This document shows positions 41,666 through 50,677 of a stretch of DNA of 64,000 bases, piece by piece. Source of the stretch: Spirochaetota bacterium (lineage in GTDB: Bacteria; Spirochaetota; Spirochaetia; Treponematales; UBA12059); contig JAKLDN010000007.1 of the NCBI GenBank assembly GCA_022703505.1, positions 124,001 to 188,000 on the forward strand, in the 5' to 3' direction. The notes beneath the pieces were generated by a model, which was given only the letters and a program-made list of their open reading frames with translations, ran no database searches and had not been told where the DNA came from. Position 1 is the stretch's first letter, and every line of letters begins with the position of its first letter. Made by a program: the position numbers and the translations under genes.

Positions 41666-42540
41666 TCTGGGTAGTCGGCGACAAGGGAATGTTGGGACAG
41701 GAGATTGGCGGACTCCTGAAGGTTGAGGGGTTGAAGTGGGTCGGGAGCGACCGGGAAGTGGATTTTCTGGATCCTGTCGCGCTCCGGGAGTTTGCGAAAG
41801 AGAACTCTCCCTCCCATATCGTCAATTGTGCCGCGTATACGGCGGTGGATCGTGCCGAGGACGAGGAGGCTCTAGCGCTCAGGCTGAATGCCGAAGGACC
41901 GGAAAACCTGGCGAAGCTTTCGGTGGATTTCGGGGCGAGACTCATTCACATATCCACGGATTATGTTTTTTCGGGAGACTCCTCCGTTCCCTATACGGAA
42001 TCGGAACCTGTCAACCCCTCGGGCGCGTACGGGCGTACCAAGGCGGAGGGCGAGCGACGGATTCTCGCTGTCGCGCCGGATGCCATAATCATTCGAACCG
42101 CTTGGCTCTATGGTCGCCACGGCCCGAATTTTGTATCGACCATGATTCGTTTAATGAAGGAACGGGATTCCCTGGGTGTTGTGGCTGATCAAAGAGGTTC
42201 TCCCACCTGGGCCCGGGATTTGGCGGCTGCGATTCTCCAAATCGTATCAATTGCGGAATTCCCGTCCGGTATTTACCATTACACGAATGAAGGGGAGACC
42301 ACCTGGCATGAATTCGCCGTGGAGATCCAGAAGCAAGGATTGGAGATGGGAATCCTAAACCGTAGCTGTCCGATTCGAGCTTTGCGCACGGAAGAGTACC
42401 CGACACGCGCAAAACGGCCTAGATACTCAGTACTCGATAAAAGCAAGATTCGCTCTTTCGGAGTATACGTTCCCGAGTGGAGGAGAAGTCTTTATTCGTA
42501 CTTGAGCCAATTAACCATGGAAAATGAAAGGAGTCGGTAA
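41662..42540 (+). CDS. rfbD: dTDP-4-dehydrorhamnose reductase
   Basis: This 292-aa SDR enzyme performs the last step to dTDP-L-rhamnose. WVVGDKGMLGQEIGGL is the cofactor loop (a variant of GxxGxLG). CAAYTAVDRAEDEEALALRL, HISTDYVFSGD and YGRTKAEGE give the family and the catalytic Tyr-Lys pair, and RTAWLYG follows. The ATGA overlap with rfbC and the 2-base gap before rfbB show a single transcription unit. Confidence 0.93.
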   Translation: MIWVVGDKGMLGQEIGGLLKVEGLKWVGSDREVDFLDPVALREFAKENSPSHIVNCAAYTAVDRAEDEEALALRLNAEGPENLAKLSVDFGARLIHISTDYVFSGDSSVPYTESEPVNPSGAYGRTKAEGERRILAVAPDAIIIRTAWLYGRHGPNFVSTMIRLMKERDSLGVVADQRGSPTWARDLAAAILQIVSIAEFPSGIYHYTNEGETTWHEFAVEIQKQGLEMGILNRSCPIRALRTEEYPTRAKRPRYSVLDKSKIRSFGVYVPEWRRSLYSYLSQLTMENERSR

Positions 42541-42542
42541 AC

Positions 42543-43610
42543 ATGCGTACATTCCAGAATCTGTTGGTAACCGGTGGCGCAGGTTTTATCGGGGTAAATT
42601 TCATACGATACCTTTTCCGGGAAACGGATTTTCAAGGAAGGATCATTAACCTGGATTGCTTGACGTATGCGGGTAATCCTGCCAGTCTATCAGCTGTACT
42701 TGATTCATCGGGAGACCGTTACATTTTCGTACATGGGGACATCCGGGATCGAGCGGTAGTCGATAAGGTGATAAAAGACTATTTCGTCGATGGAATAGTC
42801 CATTTTGCCGCGGAAAGCCACGTAGATCGTTCCATTCTCGGCCCGGAAGCATTCATAACTACGAATGTCATTGGGACCTTTACCCTGCTGGAAGCGGCCC
42901 GGCATGCCTGGAAAGATCGGGAAGATGTCCTTTTTCATCACATCAGCACGGATGAAGTTTTCGGCTCACTGGGAGATGAGGGGTATTTCACGGAAAACAC
43001 GCCGTATGATCCCCGGTCACCGTACTCGGCTTCCAAGGCGGGAAGCGATCATCTGGTTCGAGCGTATCATCATACCTACGGATTGCCTGTCACCTTGTCG
43101 AATTGCTCGAACAACTACGGTCCCTACCAGTTTCCCGAGAAGCTGATACCCTTGATGATTCTGAACATGCTTGAGGATAAGCCTCTTCCCGTATACGGGG
43201 ATGGCAGGAACATCCGGGATTGGCTGTATGTGGCGGATCATGCCGCAGCTATTTGGAAGATCATGCAATCCGCGGAACTCGGAAACTCCTATAACGTTGG
43301 CGGAGAAAATGAATGGGAAAACATCCGCCTGCTGGAAAAATTGATCGACATTGTTGCGATGAAGATCGGCAAACCTGCGGAAGCTATCCGCTCCAAGATA
43401 ACCTATGTGAAAGACAGGCCGGGTCACGATCGGAGATACGCGATTGATTGTTCACGGCTCAAGAAGGACCTTGGATGGAACCAATCCGTAACCTTCGATC
43501 AAGGTCTGGAATTGACGGTCGACTGGTACCTGTCGAATCCCGATTGGGTAAACTCCGTCCGGAGCGGGGAGTACCGGTCTTGGCTGGAGCGGAATTACAG
43601 CAAGCGGTAA
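42543..43610 (+). CDS. rfbB: dTDP-glucose 4,6-dehydratase
   Basis: This 355-aa SDR enzyme has LLVTGGAGFIGVNFIRYLF, FAAESHVDRSI, HISTDEVFGSLGDEG (catalytic Thr-Asp-Glu), SPYSASKAGSDH and NNYGPYQFPEKLIPL. It converts dTDP-glucose to the 4-keto-6-deoxy intermediate used by RfbC and RfbD. It is the last gene of the rhamnose set. A 73-base gap with moderate AT content separates it from the uronic acid pathway that follows. Confidence 0.95.
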   Translation: MRTFQNLLVTGGAGFIGVNFIRYLFRETDFQGRIINLDCLTYAGNPASLSAVLDSSGDRYIFVHGDIRDRAVVDKVIKDYFVDGIVHFAAESHVDRSILGPEAFITTNVIGTFTLLEAARHAWKDREDVLFHHISTDEVFGSLGDEGYFTENTPYDPRSPYSASKAGSDHLVRAYHHTYGLPVTLSNCSNNYGPYQFPEKLIPLMILNMLEDKPLPVYGDGRNIRDWLYVADHAAAIWKIMQSAELGNSYNVGGENEWENIRLLEKLIDIVAMKIGKPAEAIRSKITYVKDRPGHDRRYAIDCSRLKKDLGWNQSVTFDQGLELTVDWYLSNPDWVNSVRSGEYRSWLERNYSKR

Positions 43611-43683
43611 AACTCTTTCCATGCATTGCTATTCATAATTACACAAGCATGAGTTGAAATTCTTGCCGGAAAGGTCATTCAGC

Positions 43684-44781
43684 ATGCATACTCTCACACT
43701 CGCCCTGATCGGCTGCGGCCGGATCAGCCACAAGCACATCGAGGCGGCCGTCAAGAACGTGGACCGTCTCCGGCTCGTCGCCTGCTGCGACCCCAAGCTC
43801 GACCGGGCCGAGGCCAAGGCCGCGGAATACCGAAAGGCTTTTCCGGACGCCAAGGTCGCGGTCTACGCGGACTATCGGGAGATGCTCGCCAAGGAGCGGC
43901 CCGACCTCTGCGCGATCGCGACGGAGTCCGGGTACCACCCCCGGATCTCGATGGACTGCTCCGCGGCGGGGGCCCACGTGGTCTGCGAGAAGCCCATGGC
44001 CCTGTCCACCGCGGACGCGGACGCCATGATCGCGGCGGCCCGGAAGGCTGGCCGGACCCTCTCGGTCTGCTTCCAGAACCGCTTCAACGCCCCGGTCCAA
44101 CGGACCCGGACGGCCCTGGAGGCCGGGCGCTTCGGCCGCATGCTCCACGGCATGGTCCAGGTCCGGTGGAACCGCAACGAGGCCTACTACGCCGAGGCTC
44201 CCTGGCGCGGCACCTGGGACCTGGACGGGGGCACCCTCATGAACCAGTGCACCCACGGCATCGACCTTCTCCAGTGGATGATGGGCGAGGACGCCGTCCG
44301 CGTCCAGGCGGCCACCCGCCGTTTCCTCCGGCCCATCGAGGCGGAGGACTTCGGCGCCGCGGTGGTGGAGTTCGCCTCCGGGGCGGTGGGGATCATCGAG
44401 GGGACCGCGGATATCTACCCCACGAACCTGAACGAGACCCTTTCCCTCTTCGGCCAGACCGGGAGCGTGGTGATCGGGGGCCTGGCGGTGAACAAGATCG
44501 AGACCTGGCGCTTCGCGGACGCCGCCGTCGCGGGGGACCCGGAGGATAAGGTCGTGAACCCCGCGGAGAAGGACCCCCCCTCGGTCTACGGCTTCGGACA
44601 CTCGGCCCTGTACGCGGACGTCCTCTCGGCGATCGAGTCCGGCCGGGAGCCCCTGGTCTCCGGGGAGAAGGGCCGCAAGGCGCTGGAGATCATCCTGGCG
44701 ATCTACAAGAGCCAGAAGACCGGCAAGGCCGTGGACCTGCCGTGCGAGTTTTCTACTGTGGAAATGAAGGGCGTTTTCTGA
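43684..44781 (+). CDS. wbpB: UDP-GlcNAcA 3-dehydrogenase (Gfo/Idh/MocA family, WbpB/WlbA-like)
   Basis: This 365-aa oxidoreductase has the N-terminal Rossmann motif LALIGCGRISHKHIEAA, the catalytic-domain CEKPMAL and the active-site QCTHGIDLLQWM. In the WbpB/WlbA route it oxidises C3 of UDP-GlcNAc-uronate before transamination. The assignment rests on its neighbours: WbpE-, WbpD-, WbpA- and WbpI-like genes follow within 8 kb. The ATG at 43684 is preferred over a TTG ten codons upstream. The composition is again very GC-rich. Confidence 0.85.
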   Translation: MHTLTLALIGCGRISHKHIEAAVKNVDRLRLVACCDPKLDRAEAKAAEYRKAFPDAKVAVYADYREMLAKERPDLCAIATESGYHPRISMDCSAAGAHVVCEKPMALSTADADAMIAAARKAGRTLSVCFQNRFNAPVQRTRTALEAGRFGRMLHGMVQVRWNRNEAYYAEAPWRGTWDLDGGTLMNQCTHGIDLLQWMMGEDAVRVQAATRRFLRPIEAEDFGAAVVEFASGAVGIIEGTADIYPTNLNETLSLFGQTGSVVIGGLAVNKIETWRFADAAVAGDPEDKVVNPAEKDPPSVYGFGHSALYADVLSAIESGREPLVSGEKGRKALEIILAIYKSQKTGKAVDLPCEFSTVEMKGVF

Positions 44782-44788
44782 GGAAGAG

Positions 44789-45224
44789 GGACAGGATAAC
44801 AGAATATACAGGATGGACAGGATCAAGAATGATCAAGGATGAGGTATCGGAGCGAATCATCGGTTGTGCTTTTCAAGTGTATAATATTCTGGGATCCGGA
44901 TTCCTGGAAAGTGTCTATAAAAAAGCCTTGGTGATTGAACTAACAAAAGCCGGTCTTACGGTAGAGGAAGAAACACCGATCACGGTCACCTATAAAGGAC
45001 AAATCGTAGGATGGTTTAATGCTGATCTTATAGTCGAAAAGAAGATCATCCTTGAACTGAAAGCGATAGATGTTCTGGCCAAGACTCATGAGATCCAGCT
45101 TGTGAATTATCTGAAGGCCACAGGTATCCCTGTGGGGCTTTTAATTAATTTCGGGACAACCGGAATTCAGATCAAACGGAAGTACAAAGATCCTGTCGAT
45201 CCTGACCATCCTGGTATCCTGTCC
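44789..45224. mobile_element. ACAGGAT-type inverted repeat, copy 3, carrying the GxxExxY gene
   Basis: A 36-nt left arm (44789-44824, GGACAGGATAACAG and onward) and a 36-nt right arm (45189-45224, ending GGTATCCTGTCC) match in inverted orientation at 30 of 36 positions. The gene for a PD-(D/E)XK-type protein starts 4 bases after the left arm, and the right arm lies in its last codons. The arms have the same length and unit period as the gene-less copies nearby. Confidence 0.7.
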
Positions 45225-45245
45225 AAGGAAGAGGAATCCCAATGA
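44829..45245 (+). CDS. GxxExxY protein (predicted PD-(D/E)XK nuclease fold)
   Basis: This 138-aa protein of the GxxExxY family (PDDEXK_3) has the defining GSGFLESVY and then FNADLIVEKKIILELKAID, where D, E and K fit a nuclease active site. LINFGTTGIQIKR is the conserved end of the domain. Residues 121-132 (DPVDPDHPGILS) are encoded by the right inverted arm of the repeat element and lie outside the conserved fold. It is less GC-rich than its neighbours and is inserted between wbpB and wbpE. Its stop overlaps the wbpE start as ATGA. Function is unproven. Confidence 0.82.
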   Translation: MIKDEVSERIIGCAFQVYNILGSGFLESVYKKALVIELTKAGLTVEEETPITVTYKGQIVGWFNADLIVEKKIILELKAIDVLAKTHEIQLVNYLKATGIPVGLLINFGTTGIQIKRKYKDPVDPDHPGILSKEEESQ

Positions 45246-46357
45246 CCGTACCGTTCTACACATCCACCCGCGAGTACGCCGCGCGGAAGGACGAGTTCGA
45301 CGCCGCCGTGCGCTCCGTGATGGAGCGCGGGGACTTCATCCTGGGCTCAGAGGTCGCGGAGTTCGAGCGCGAGGCCGCCGCCTGGCTGGGCGCGAAGTAC
45401 GCCGTGGGCGTGGCCTCGGGTTCCGACGCCCTGGTGATCGCCGCGGACCTCCTGGGCTTCCGGGACGGGGCCGAGGTGCTCACCCCCACGTTCACGTTCT
45501 TCGCCTCCACTTCCTGCGTGTCGCGCCTGGGCGGCAAGCCGGTGCTGGTGGACCTGGACGCGGAGACCCTGAACATGGATCTCCGGGACGCTGAGCGGCG
45601 CATGTCCAAGGCCACCAAGGGCATCATCCCCGTGCACCTCTTCCTACAGCCCACGCCGATGCAGCCGGTGATGGACCTGGCGCGGAAGCGCGGCCTGCGG
45701 GTCCTGGAGGACGCCGCCGAGGCCTGGGGCATGGACTGCCTCGTGGACGGATCGTGGCGCAAGGCGGGCACGGTCGGCGAGATCGGCATCTACTCCTTCT
45801 TCCCCACCAAGACCCTGGGGGCCTACGGGGACGCGGGGCTCATGGTCACCGACGACGAGGAACTGTACAAGAAAATCAAGAGCTACCGGGTCCACGGGAG
45901 CTCCGTGAAGTACCACCACGACTACGTGGGGTACAACTCCCGGCTGGACACCCTCCAGGCGGCGATCTTGCGGGTGAAGATGCGGACCACCGACGCGGCC
46001 GTCGCGGCCCGCGCCCGACACGGGGCGCACTACACGGAGCGACTGTCCCGAGTCCCGGGGCTCCGCCTGCCCAAGATCCTTCCGGGCGGGAAGCCCGTGT
46101 ACTACGTGTTCAACATCTTTGCGCCCCGCCGGGACGAACTCGCGGCCTTCCTCAAGGAGAAGGGGATCGGCACCTCGATCTACTACCCCATCCCCCTGCA
46201 CCTGCAGAAATGTTTCCAGAATCTAGGGTACAAAAAGGGCGACTTCCCGAACGCAGAGCGGGCCTGCGGGGAAGTCCTGGCTCTGCCCATCTTCCCGGAA
46301 CTCACGGACGACGAAGTCGACTACGTTTGCGACCAGATAGAGGCGTTTTATCGCTAA
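45242..46357 (+). CDS. wbpE: DegT/DnrJ/EryC1/StrS aminotransferase (WbpE-like)
   Basis: This 371-aa PLP-dependent sugar aminotransferase has VGVASGSDALVIAADLLG as the phosphate-binding loop, LEDAAEAWG with the PLP ring contact, and FFPTKTLGAYGDAG with the Schiff-base Lys. It would aminate the 3-keto group of UDP-3-keto-GlcNAc-uronate. The start codon overlaps the end of the GxxExxY gene, so its ribosome site (AAGGAAGAGG) lies within that gene. It seems to rely on the inserted element for translation context. Confidence 0.88.
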   Translation: MTVPFYTSTREYAARKDEFDAAVRSVMERGDFILGSEVAEFEREAAAWLGAKYAVGVASGSDALVIAADLLGFRDGAEVLTPTFTFFASTSCVSRLGGKPVLVDLDAETLNMDLRDAERRMSKATKGIIPVHLFLQPTPMQPVMDLARKRGLRVLEDAAEAWGMDCLVDGSWRKAGTVGEIGIYSFFPTKTLGAYGDAGLMVTDDEELYKKIKSYRVHGSSVKYHHDYVGYNSRLDTLQAAILRVKMRTTDAAVAARARHGAHYTERLSRVPGLRLPKILPGGKPVYYVFNIFAPRRDELAAFLKEKGIGTSIYYPIPLHLQKCFQNLGYKKGDFPNAERACGEVLALPIFPELTDDEVDYVCDQIEAFYR

Positions 46358-46360
46358 TAT

Positions 46361-46467
46361 GGACAGGATGAACAGGATGGAGACCGGATGAACAGGATAG
46401 GGCAATATTCGCTCATCCTCATGATTCCATCTTGTTCATCCTTTTCAACATCCTGTACATCCTGTCT
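46361..46467. repeat. ACAGGAT-type inverted repeat, copy 4 (no gene)
   Basis: Left arm 46361-46398 (GGACAGGATGAACAGGATGG and onward) and right arm 46429-46467 (ending ACATCCTGTACATCCTGTCT) pair with a 1-base offset across a 30-base loop. It fills most of the space between wbpE and wbpD. Confidence 0.8.
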
Positions 46468-46485
46468 GATTTCTCGGGAGAACTC

Positions 46486-47049
46486 ATGAGCGACTACTTT
46501 GTACATGAATCGTCCTATGTCGACGAGGGGGCGGTGATCGGGGAGGGGACCAAGGTCTGGCACTTCACCCATGTGATGCCCGGGGCGCGGATCGGGAAGA
46601 AGTGTGTCCTGGGGCAGAACGTGAATGTCGGGAGCAAGGCCGTCCTGGGGGATCGGGTGAAGGTCCAGAACAACGTCTCCCTCTACGACGACGTGGTCCT
46701 GGAGGATGACGTCTTCTGCGGCCCCTCCTGCGTGTTCACCAACGTCATCAATCCCCGGTCCTTCGTGGAGCGCAAGCATGAGTACCTGCGGACGCTGGTG
46801 AAGAAAGGCGCCTCCATCGGTGCCAACGCCACCATCGTGTGCGGCGTGACCCTGGGGGAGTACTGCTTCGTGGGGGCCGGCAGCGTGGTGACCAAGGACG
46901 TGCCCGCCTACGCCCTGGTGCACGGAAACCCGGCCCGGGTCCGGGGCTGGATGTGCCAGTGCGGCGTCAAGCTGGGGGAAGACCTGGTCTGCCCCGAATG
47001 CGGGAAAAAATACAAGAAGGCAGGACCCGGATTAATATTAGAAGAATAG
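46486..47049 (+). CDS. wbpD: Hexapeptide N-acetyltransferase (WbpD-like) with C-terminal zinc-ribbon-like tail
   Basis: This 187-aa left-handed beta-helix acetyltransferase has repeated hexapeptides: [37 protein letters not shown] and [28 protein letters not shown] ends the helix. It would acetylate the 3-amino group made by WbpE. A tail with CQCG and CPECGKKY forms a possible zinc ribbon, as in other members of this group. GGGAG precedes the ATG at 46486. ACAGGAT repeats lie on both sides. Confidence 0.88.
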   Translation: MSDYFVHESSYVDEGAVIGEGTKVWHFTHVMPGARIGKKCVLGQNVNVGSKAVLGDRVKVQNNVSLYDDVVLEDDVFCGPSCVFTNVINPRSFVERKHEYLRTLVKKGASIGANATIVCGVTLGEYCFVGAGSVVTKDVPAYALVHGNPARVRGWMCQCGVKLGEDLVCPECGKKYKKAGPGLILEE

Positions 47050-47141
47050 ACAGGATAACAGGATTTCCAGGATGAACAAGATCACTGTTTGGTGATCCCA
47101 TAATTAATCCTGTACATCCTGACAATCCTGTTATCCTGTCT
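47048..47141. repeat. ACAGGAT-type inverted repeat, copy 5 (no gene)
   Basis: Left arm 47048-47083 (AGACAGGATAACAGGATT and onward) and right arm 47106-47141 match at 31 of 36 positions, and the outer 18 are perfect. A smaller ATCAC / GTGAT pair lies near the loop. It begins within the wbpD stop codon and ends 24 bases before wbpA. Confidence 0.85.
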
Positions 47142-47164
47142 TATTTCCAATTTTGGGAGAATGC

Positions 47165-48484
47165 ATGAACTACTATGATTCTATTCTGAAGAAGATCTCC
47201 GACAGGTCCGTCGTGGTCGGCGTCATCGGCCTGGGCTACGTGGGTCTGCCCCTGGCGGTGGCCTTCGCGCGCAAGGGCGTGACGGTCCTGGGCTTCGAGA
47301 AGAGCGGGAAGAAGGCGGAATCCGTCAACGCCGGCAGGAACTACATCGGCGACATTAAGGACGAGGAGTTGGCCGGGGTCGTGAAGGCCGGCAAGCTCTC
47401 GGCGACCACGGACTTTTCCCGCATCCGGGAGTGCGACGCCGCGATCATCTGCGTGCCCACGCCCCTGGACAAGTTCAAGAAGCCCGACATGAGCTTCATC
47501 GAGGCCTCCTGCGTGGACATCGGCAGGAACATGAAGGCCGGCACTTTCGTTTCCCTGGAGAGCACCACATACCCGACTACCACCGAGGACTTCATGAAGC
47601 CCATCTTGGAGCGGGAGTCCGGGTTGAAGGAGGGAGCGGACTTCTGGCTCTGCTTCAGCCCCGAGCGGGTGGATCCGGGCAACAAGGACTACAAGACCGA
47701 CAACACCCCCAAGGTCGTGGGCGCCCTGGGCGAGCAGGCCCGCCAGATCGCACTGGCCCTGTACGGGATCGCGATCCAGCACCTCCACGCCGTCAGCTCA
47801 CCCCGGGCCGCGGAGATGGTCAAGATCCTGGAGAACACCTATCGCCTGGTGAACATCTCCCTTATCAACGAACTGGCCCTGCTTTCGGGCAAGATGGACA
47901 TCAACATCTGGGAGGTCATCGAGGCGGCCAAGACCAAGCCCTACGGGTTCCAGGCCTTCTATCCCGGTCCCGGGATCGGCGGCCACTGCATCCCCCTGGA
48001 CCCCTTCTACCTGGAGTACATCGCCAAGGGCTTCAACTTCGATCTGACCATGATCAACACGGCCGGCAATATCAACAACCTCATGCCCTACCGGATGATG
48101 AACAAGATCGCCTTCGCCCTGAACCGGCACAAAAAAGCCCTGAACGGCTCCACGATTCTTTTCCTGGGGGTGGCCTACAAGCCGGACATCGACGATCCCC
48201 GGGAGAGTCCGGCTCTCCTGGTGATGGAGGCGGTGGCCAAGAAGGGCGCCAGGGTCCTCTACCACGACCCGTACATACCCGAGGTGACCGACGACCACGG
48301 TAAGACCTGGAAGGGCGTGGAGTTGACGGACGAAATCCTGTCCTCCGCGGACTGCGTGGTCTTCACCACGAATCATGCCTGCTTCGATGTTGAGCGCATC
48401 GTGGAGAAGGCCGGGTTGGTGGTGGATACCCGAAACGCGGTCAAGCGGGTGCACATCGAGGACGGGAAGGTGTTCAAGCTGTGA
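47165..48484 (+). CDS. wbpA: UDP-N-acetylglucosamine 6-dehydrogenase (WbpA-like)
   Basis: This 439-aa nucleotide-sugar dehydrogenase has [19 protein letters not shown] for NAD binding, [27 protein letters not shown] and the catalytic Cys in [32 protein letters not shown] lies in the C-terminal domain. It oxidises UDP-GlcNAc to the uronate that enters the WbpB/E/D/I route. GGGAG stands five bases before the ATG at 47165. A repeat element occupies its leader. Confidence 0.93.
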   Translation: MNYYDSILKKISDRSVVVGVIGLGYVGLPLAVAFARKGVTVLGFEKSGKKAESVNAGRNYIGDIKDEELAGVVKAGKLSATTDFSRIRECDAAIICVPTPLDKFKKPDMSFIEASCVDIGRNMKAGTFVSLESTTYPTTTEDFMKPILERESGLKEGADFWLCFSPERVDPGNKDYKTDNTPKVVGALGEQARQIALALYGIAIQHLHAVSSPRAAEMVKILENTYRLVNISLINELALLSGKMDINIWEVIEAAKTKPYGFQAFYPGPGIGGHCIPLDPFYLEYIAKGFNFDLTMINTAGNINNLMPYRMMNKIAFALNRHKKALNGSTILFLGVAYKPDIDDPRESPALLVMEAVAKKGARVLYHDPYIPEVTDDHGKTWKGVELTDEILSSADCVVFTTNHACFDVERIVEKAGLVVDTRNAVKRVHIEDGKVFKL

Positions 48485-48491
48485 GGATTAC

Positions 48492-49478
48492 ATGGAATAC
48501 GATTTAGTATCCATAATCATACCGGTCTACAACGGATCGAATTATCTTTCGGAAGCCATCGAGAGCGTCGTAAATCAGACCTACCGGGAAGTGGAGATCC
48601 TTGTGATCAATGACGGCTCCACGGACGATGGGGCTACCCGGCGAATCGCGTAGGGGTTCGAGGAAGTCAGATATTTCGAGAAGAAGAATGGGGGGGTAGC
48701 GTCCGCTTTGAATTTCGGGATAGAGCGGATGCAGGAAAAATTCTTCTCCTGGTTGAGCCATGACGATCTATATTATCCGGACAAGATCGAGAAACAGGTC
48801 GCGTTCTACTATACGCTGGGCATCGAAAAGGCGATCATTTATTCCCACGAAGATCAAATTGACGGCCAGGGCAGAATCATTAAACGGACCCGGCCCTTCA
48901 AGAAGAGCGCCGAACCGTTGCCGTATACGTTGCTTTATAAAAGATTCATCGGCGGTTGTTCCCTGTTGATTCCGAGCCACGCATTCTCGAGCGTTGGATG
49001 GTTCAACGAAAGCCTGAAAACTGTCCAGGACTATGATCTTTGGTTCAGGATGTTAAAAAAAGGATATTCGTTCATGTATTGTCCAATCGCCTCGGATCAA
49101 TCCCGCAGACATCCGAACCAAGACTCAAAGACGAAAAAAGATCTACACAAGAAAGAAGCGGATTTTCTCTTGCTACGGACATTGATCAGCCTGCCCAAGG
49201 ATATGTGGCTAACCAACCAAAAGAACAGGATAAAAGCAGTCGCAAAGCTATACCTTCATTATTTGCTACAGGGGCACATTCTCGCCGCGAACTATATAAG
49301 AGCCAAAGTGCTACCGGCAATGGAAACAGGATGTGGATCGTTTCGTTTTAGTATGTTTTATCTTTGGCTTCCGATGCTTTTTTCTTCATGGGTTTTCAAA
49401 AAAGGCATGGTCAAGCTCGAGAAGACGTTCAAGAAACTGCAACTTCGATTTAGAAGATGCTTTCGATTTATCGATTAG
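48492..49478 (+). pseudogene. Family 2 glycosyltransferase interrupted by an in-frame TAG
   Basis: The frame opens [18 protein letters not shown] with [12 protein letters not shown] and stops at TAG (48651-48653) after 53 codons. It continues in the same frame as GFEEVRYFEKKNGGVASALN and LSHDDLYYPDKI to 49478. A complete GT2 of 328 residues results if the TAG is ignored, and both halves belong to one typical GT-A domain. A nonsense change of a Glu, Lys or Gln codon is likely. GC content here is intermediate. Confidence 0.82.
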
Positions 49479-49487
49479 GGGGCGACT

Positions 49488-50642
49488 GTGCTCAAGCTGC
49501 TTGTAGTTCCATCACGATATCCCAACGACTTCAACAAGCTGCAAGGGTCTTTTTATCGCGAACAATCCTTGGCTCTCGCGAAACTTCAAATTGATGTTAG
49601 AGTCCTGGCCGTTGTAGGGTACTCCTTGAAGGAAATCCTGAAAAACAGGAAAATACTCGGAACACGGAAAGAATACCTGGATTCCGGAGTTTTGACCGTC
49701 GTCCGAAGTGTCTTCAATGTGCCAAAGCTGAAGCGTTTGAATTATTTCTTTCGAGCCGTGCTCGGTCTCTCGGAATACAATAAACTTTGTGCTGATTGGA
49801 AACCGGATATCATACTTGCACATTCCTTTGCCGGGGGTGATATCGCGGGAAGGATTTCAGATCGTACCCGGATACCTTTCGCTATCACGGAACACTCTTC
49901 GAAGTTTTTCAAGAAGCTGCATTTCTACGAAGCGCTCAAAGCTCAAGAGGTATTTCGAAAGGCTTCTCGCCGTTGGGCGGTGAGTCCCGCCCTGGCGAAC
50001 CAACTTCGGCAAACCTTCGATCTTACGTTCGAGACTATGCCCAATTCGGTGGACAAAGATATGTTCAAGCCCGGTGGAAGAGTCCGTAGTGCAGGTGACC
50101 CTGTCGTTTTCTTGAACATCGGAAACCTTGTCCCCGTAAAACGCACCTATGAGTTGATCTTGGCGTTCCATCATGCCCGGATCAAGTGTTCTCTGCCGTT
50201 GAAGCTGCGTATCGTGGGCGGTGGTCCCGAAAGAAAGCGGTTGGAAAGGCTGATCGTCAAGCTTGAGGAGCAAGCGATGATCGAGCTTGTAGGGACGCTG
50301 CCTCGCGACAAGGTGGCCAACATTATCGCTGAATCCGATTGTCTCGTCGTCGCCAGCCGAGTCGAGACCTTCGGTGTTGTGATTATAGAATCTCTGTCCT
50401 GCGGAGTACCTGTCATTTCGACCCGGTGCGGCGGACCGGAGCATATTCTGGCCGAGGCCCCGTTCTGTAGTCTGGTGGAAGATGTCGATAAATCCTTGGC
50501 CTCCAAGATGATCGAATTCGCGGAGAGAGGATCCGTGGACCGGGAAGCGATCCGGACATTCGCCGTCGAACGGTATTCCGCGGAAGCGGTGGCAAGAAGA
50601 TATATTGAGGAATTGTCTAGTATTATCACCCAACCGAAATAA
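49488..50642 (+). CDS. Family 4 glycosyltransferase
   Basis: This 384-aa GT-B enzyme has LVVPSRYPNDFNKLQGSFYR at the N-terminus, ITEHSSKFFK, PNSVDKDMF, FLNIGNLVPVKRTYELILAF and the C-terminal EX7E motif ETFGVVIIESLSCGVPVIST. This is a standard retaining transferase for O-antigen assembly. The GTG start has GGGGG upstream and is 9 bases after the broken GT2 frame. GC content is lower than in the wbp genes, so this gene and the preceding one may have come together by transfer. Confidence 0.85.
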   Translation: MLKLLVVPSRYPNDFNKLQGSFYREQSLALAKLQIDVRVLAVVGYSLKEILKNRKILGTRKEYLDSGVLTVVRSVFNVPKLKRLNYFFRAVLGLSEYNKLCADWKPDIILAHSFAGGDIAGRISDRTRIPFAITEHSSKFFKKLHFYEALKAQEVFRKASRRWAVSPALANQLRQTFDLTFETMPNSVDKDMFKPGGRVRSAGDPVVFLNIGNLVPVKRTYELILAFHHARIKCSLPLKLRIVGGGPERKRLERLIVKLEEQAMIELVGTLPRDKVANIIAESDCLVVASRVETFGVVIIESLSCGVPVISTRCGGPEHILAEAPFCSLVEDVDKSLASKMIEFAERGSVDREAIRTFAVERYSAEAVARRYIEELSSIITQPK

Positions 50643-50677
50643 TTGCACTCTAGGAAGCTTGTACGAGAAGGAGCGAT

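Noticed and set aside
44789-47141. The ACAGGAT repeats as ordinary intrinsic terminators
   Set aside because: They lack T-runs, lie within one pathway where readthrough is needed, and have a 9-nt unit structure shared with a gene-bearing copy. A role in transcript ends remains possible but does not explain their form.
28522-48653. Genome-wide amber recoding suggested by two TAG-interrupted genes
   Set aside because: TAG is the natural terminator of other genes here, for example the partial genes at both edges and the EamA gene, so general reassignment is unlikely. The two cases are treated as separate nonsense mutations.
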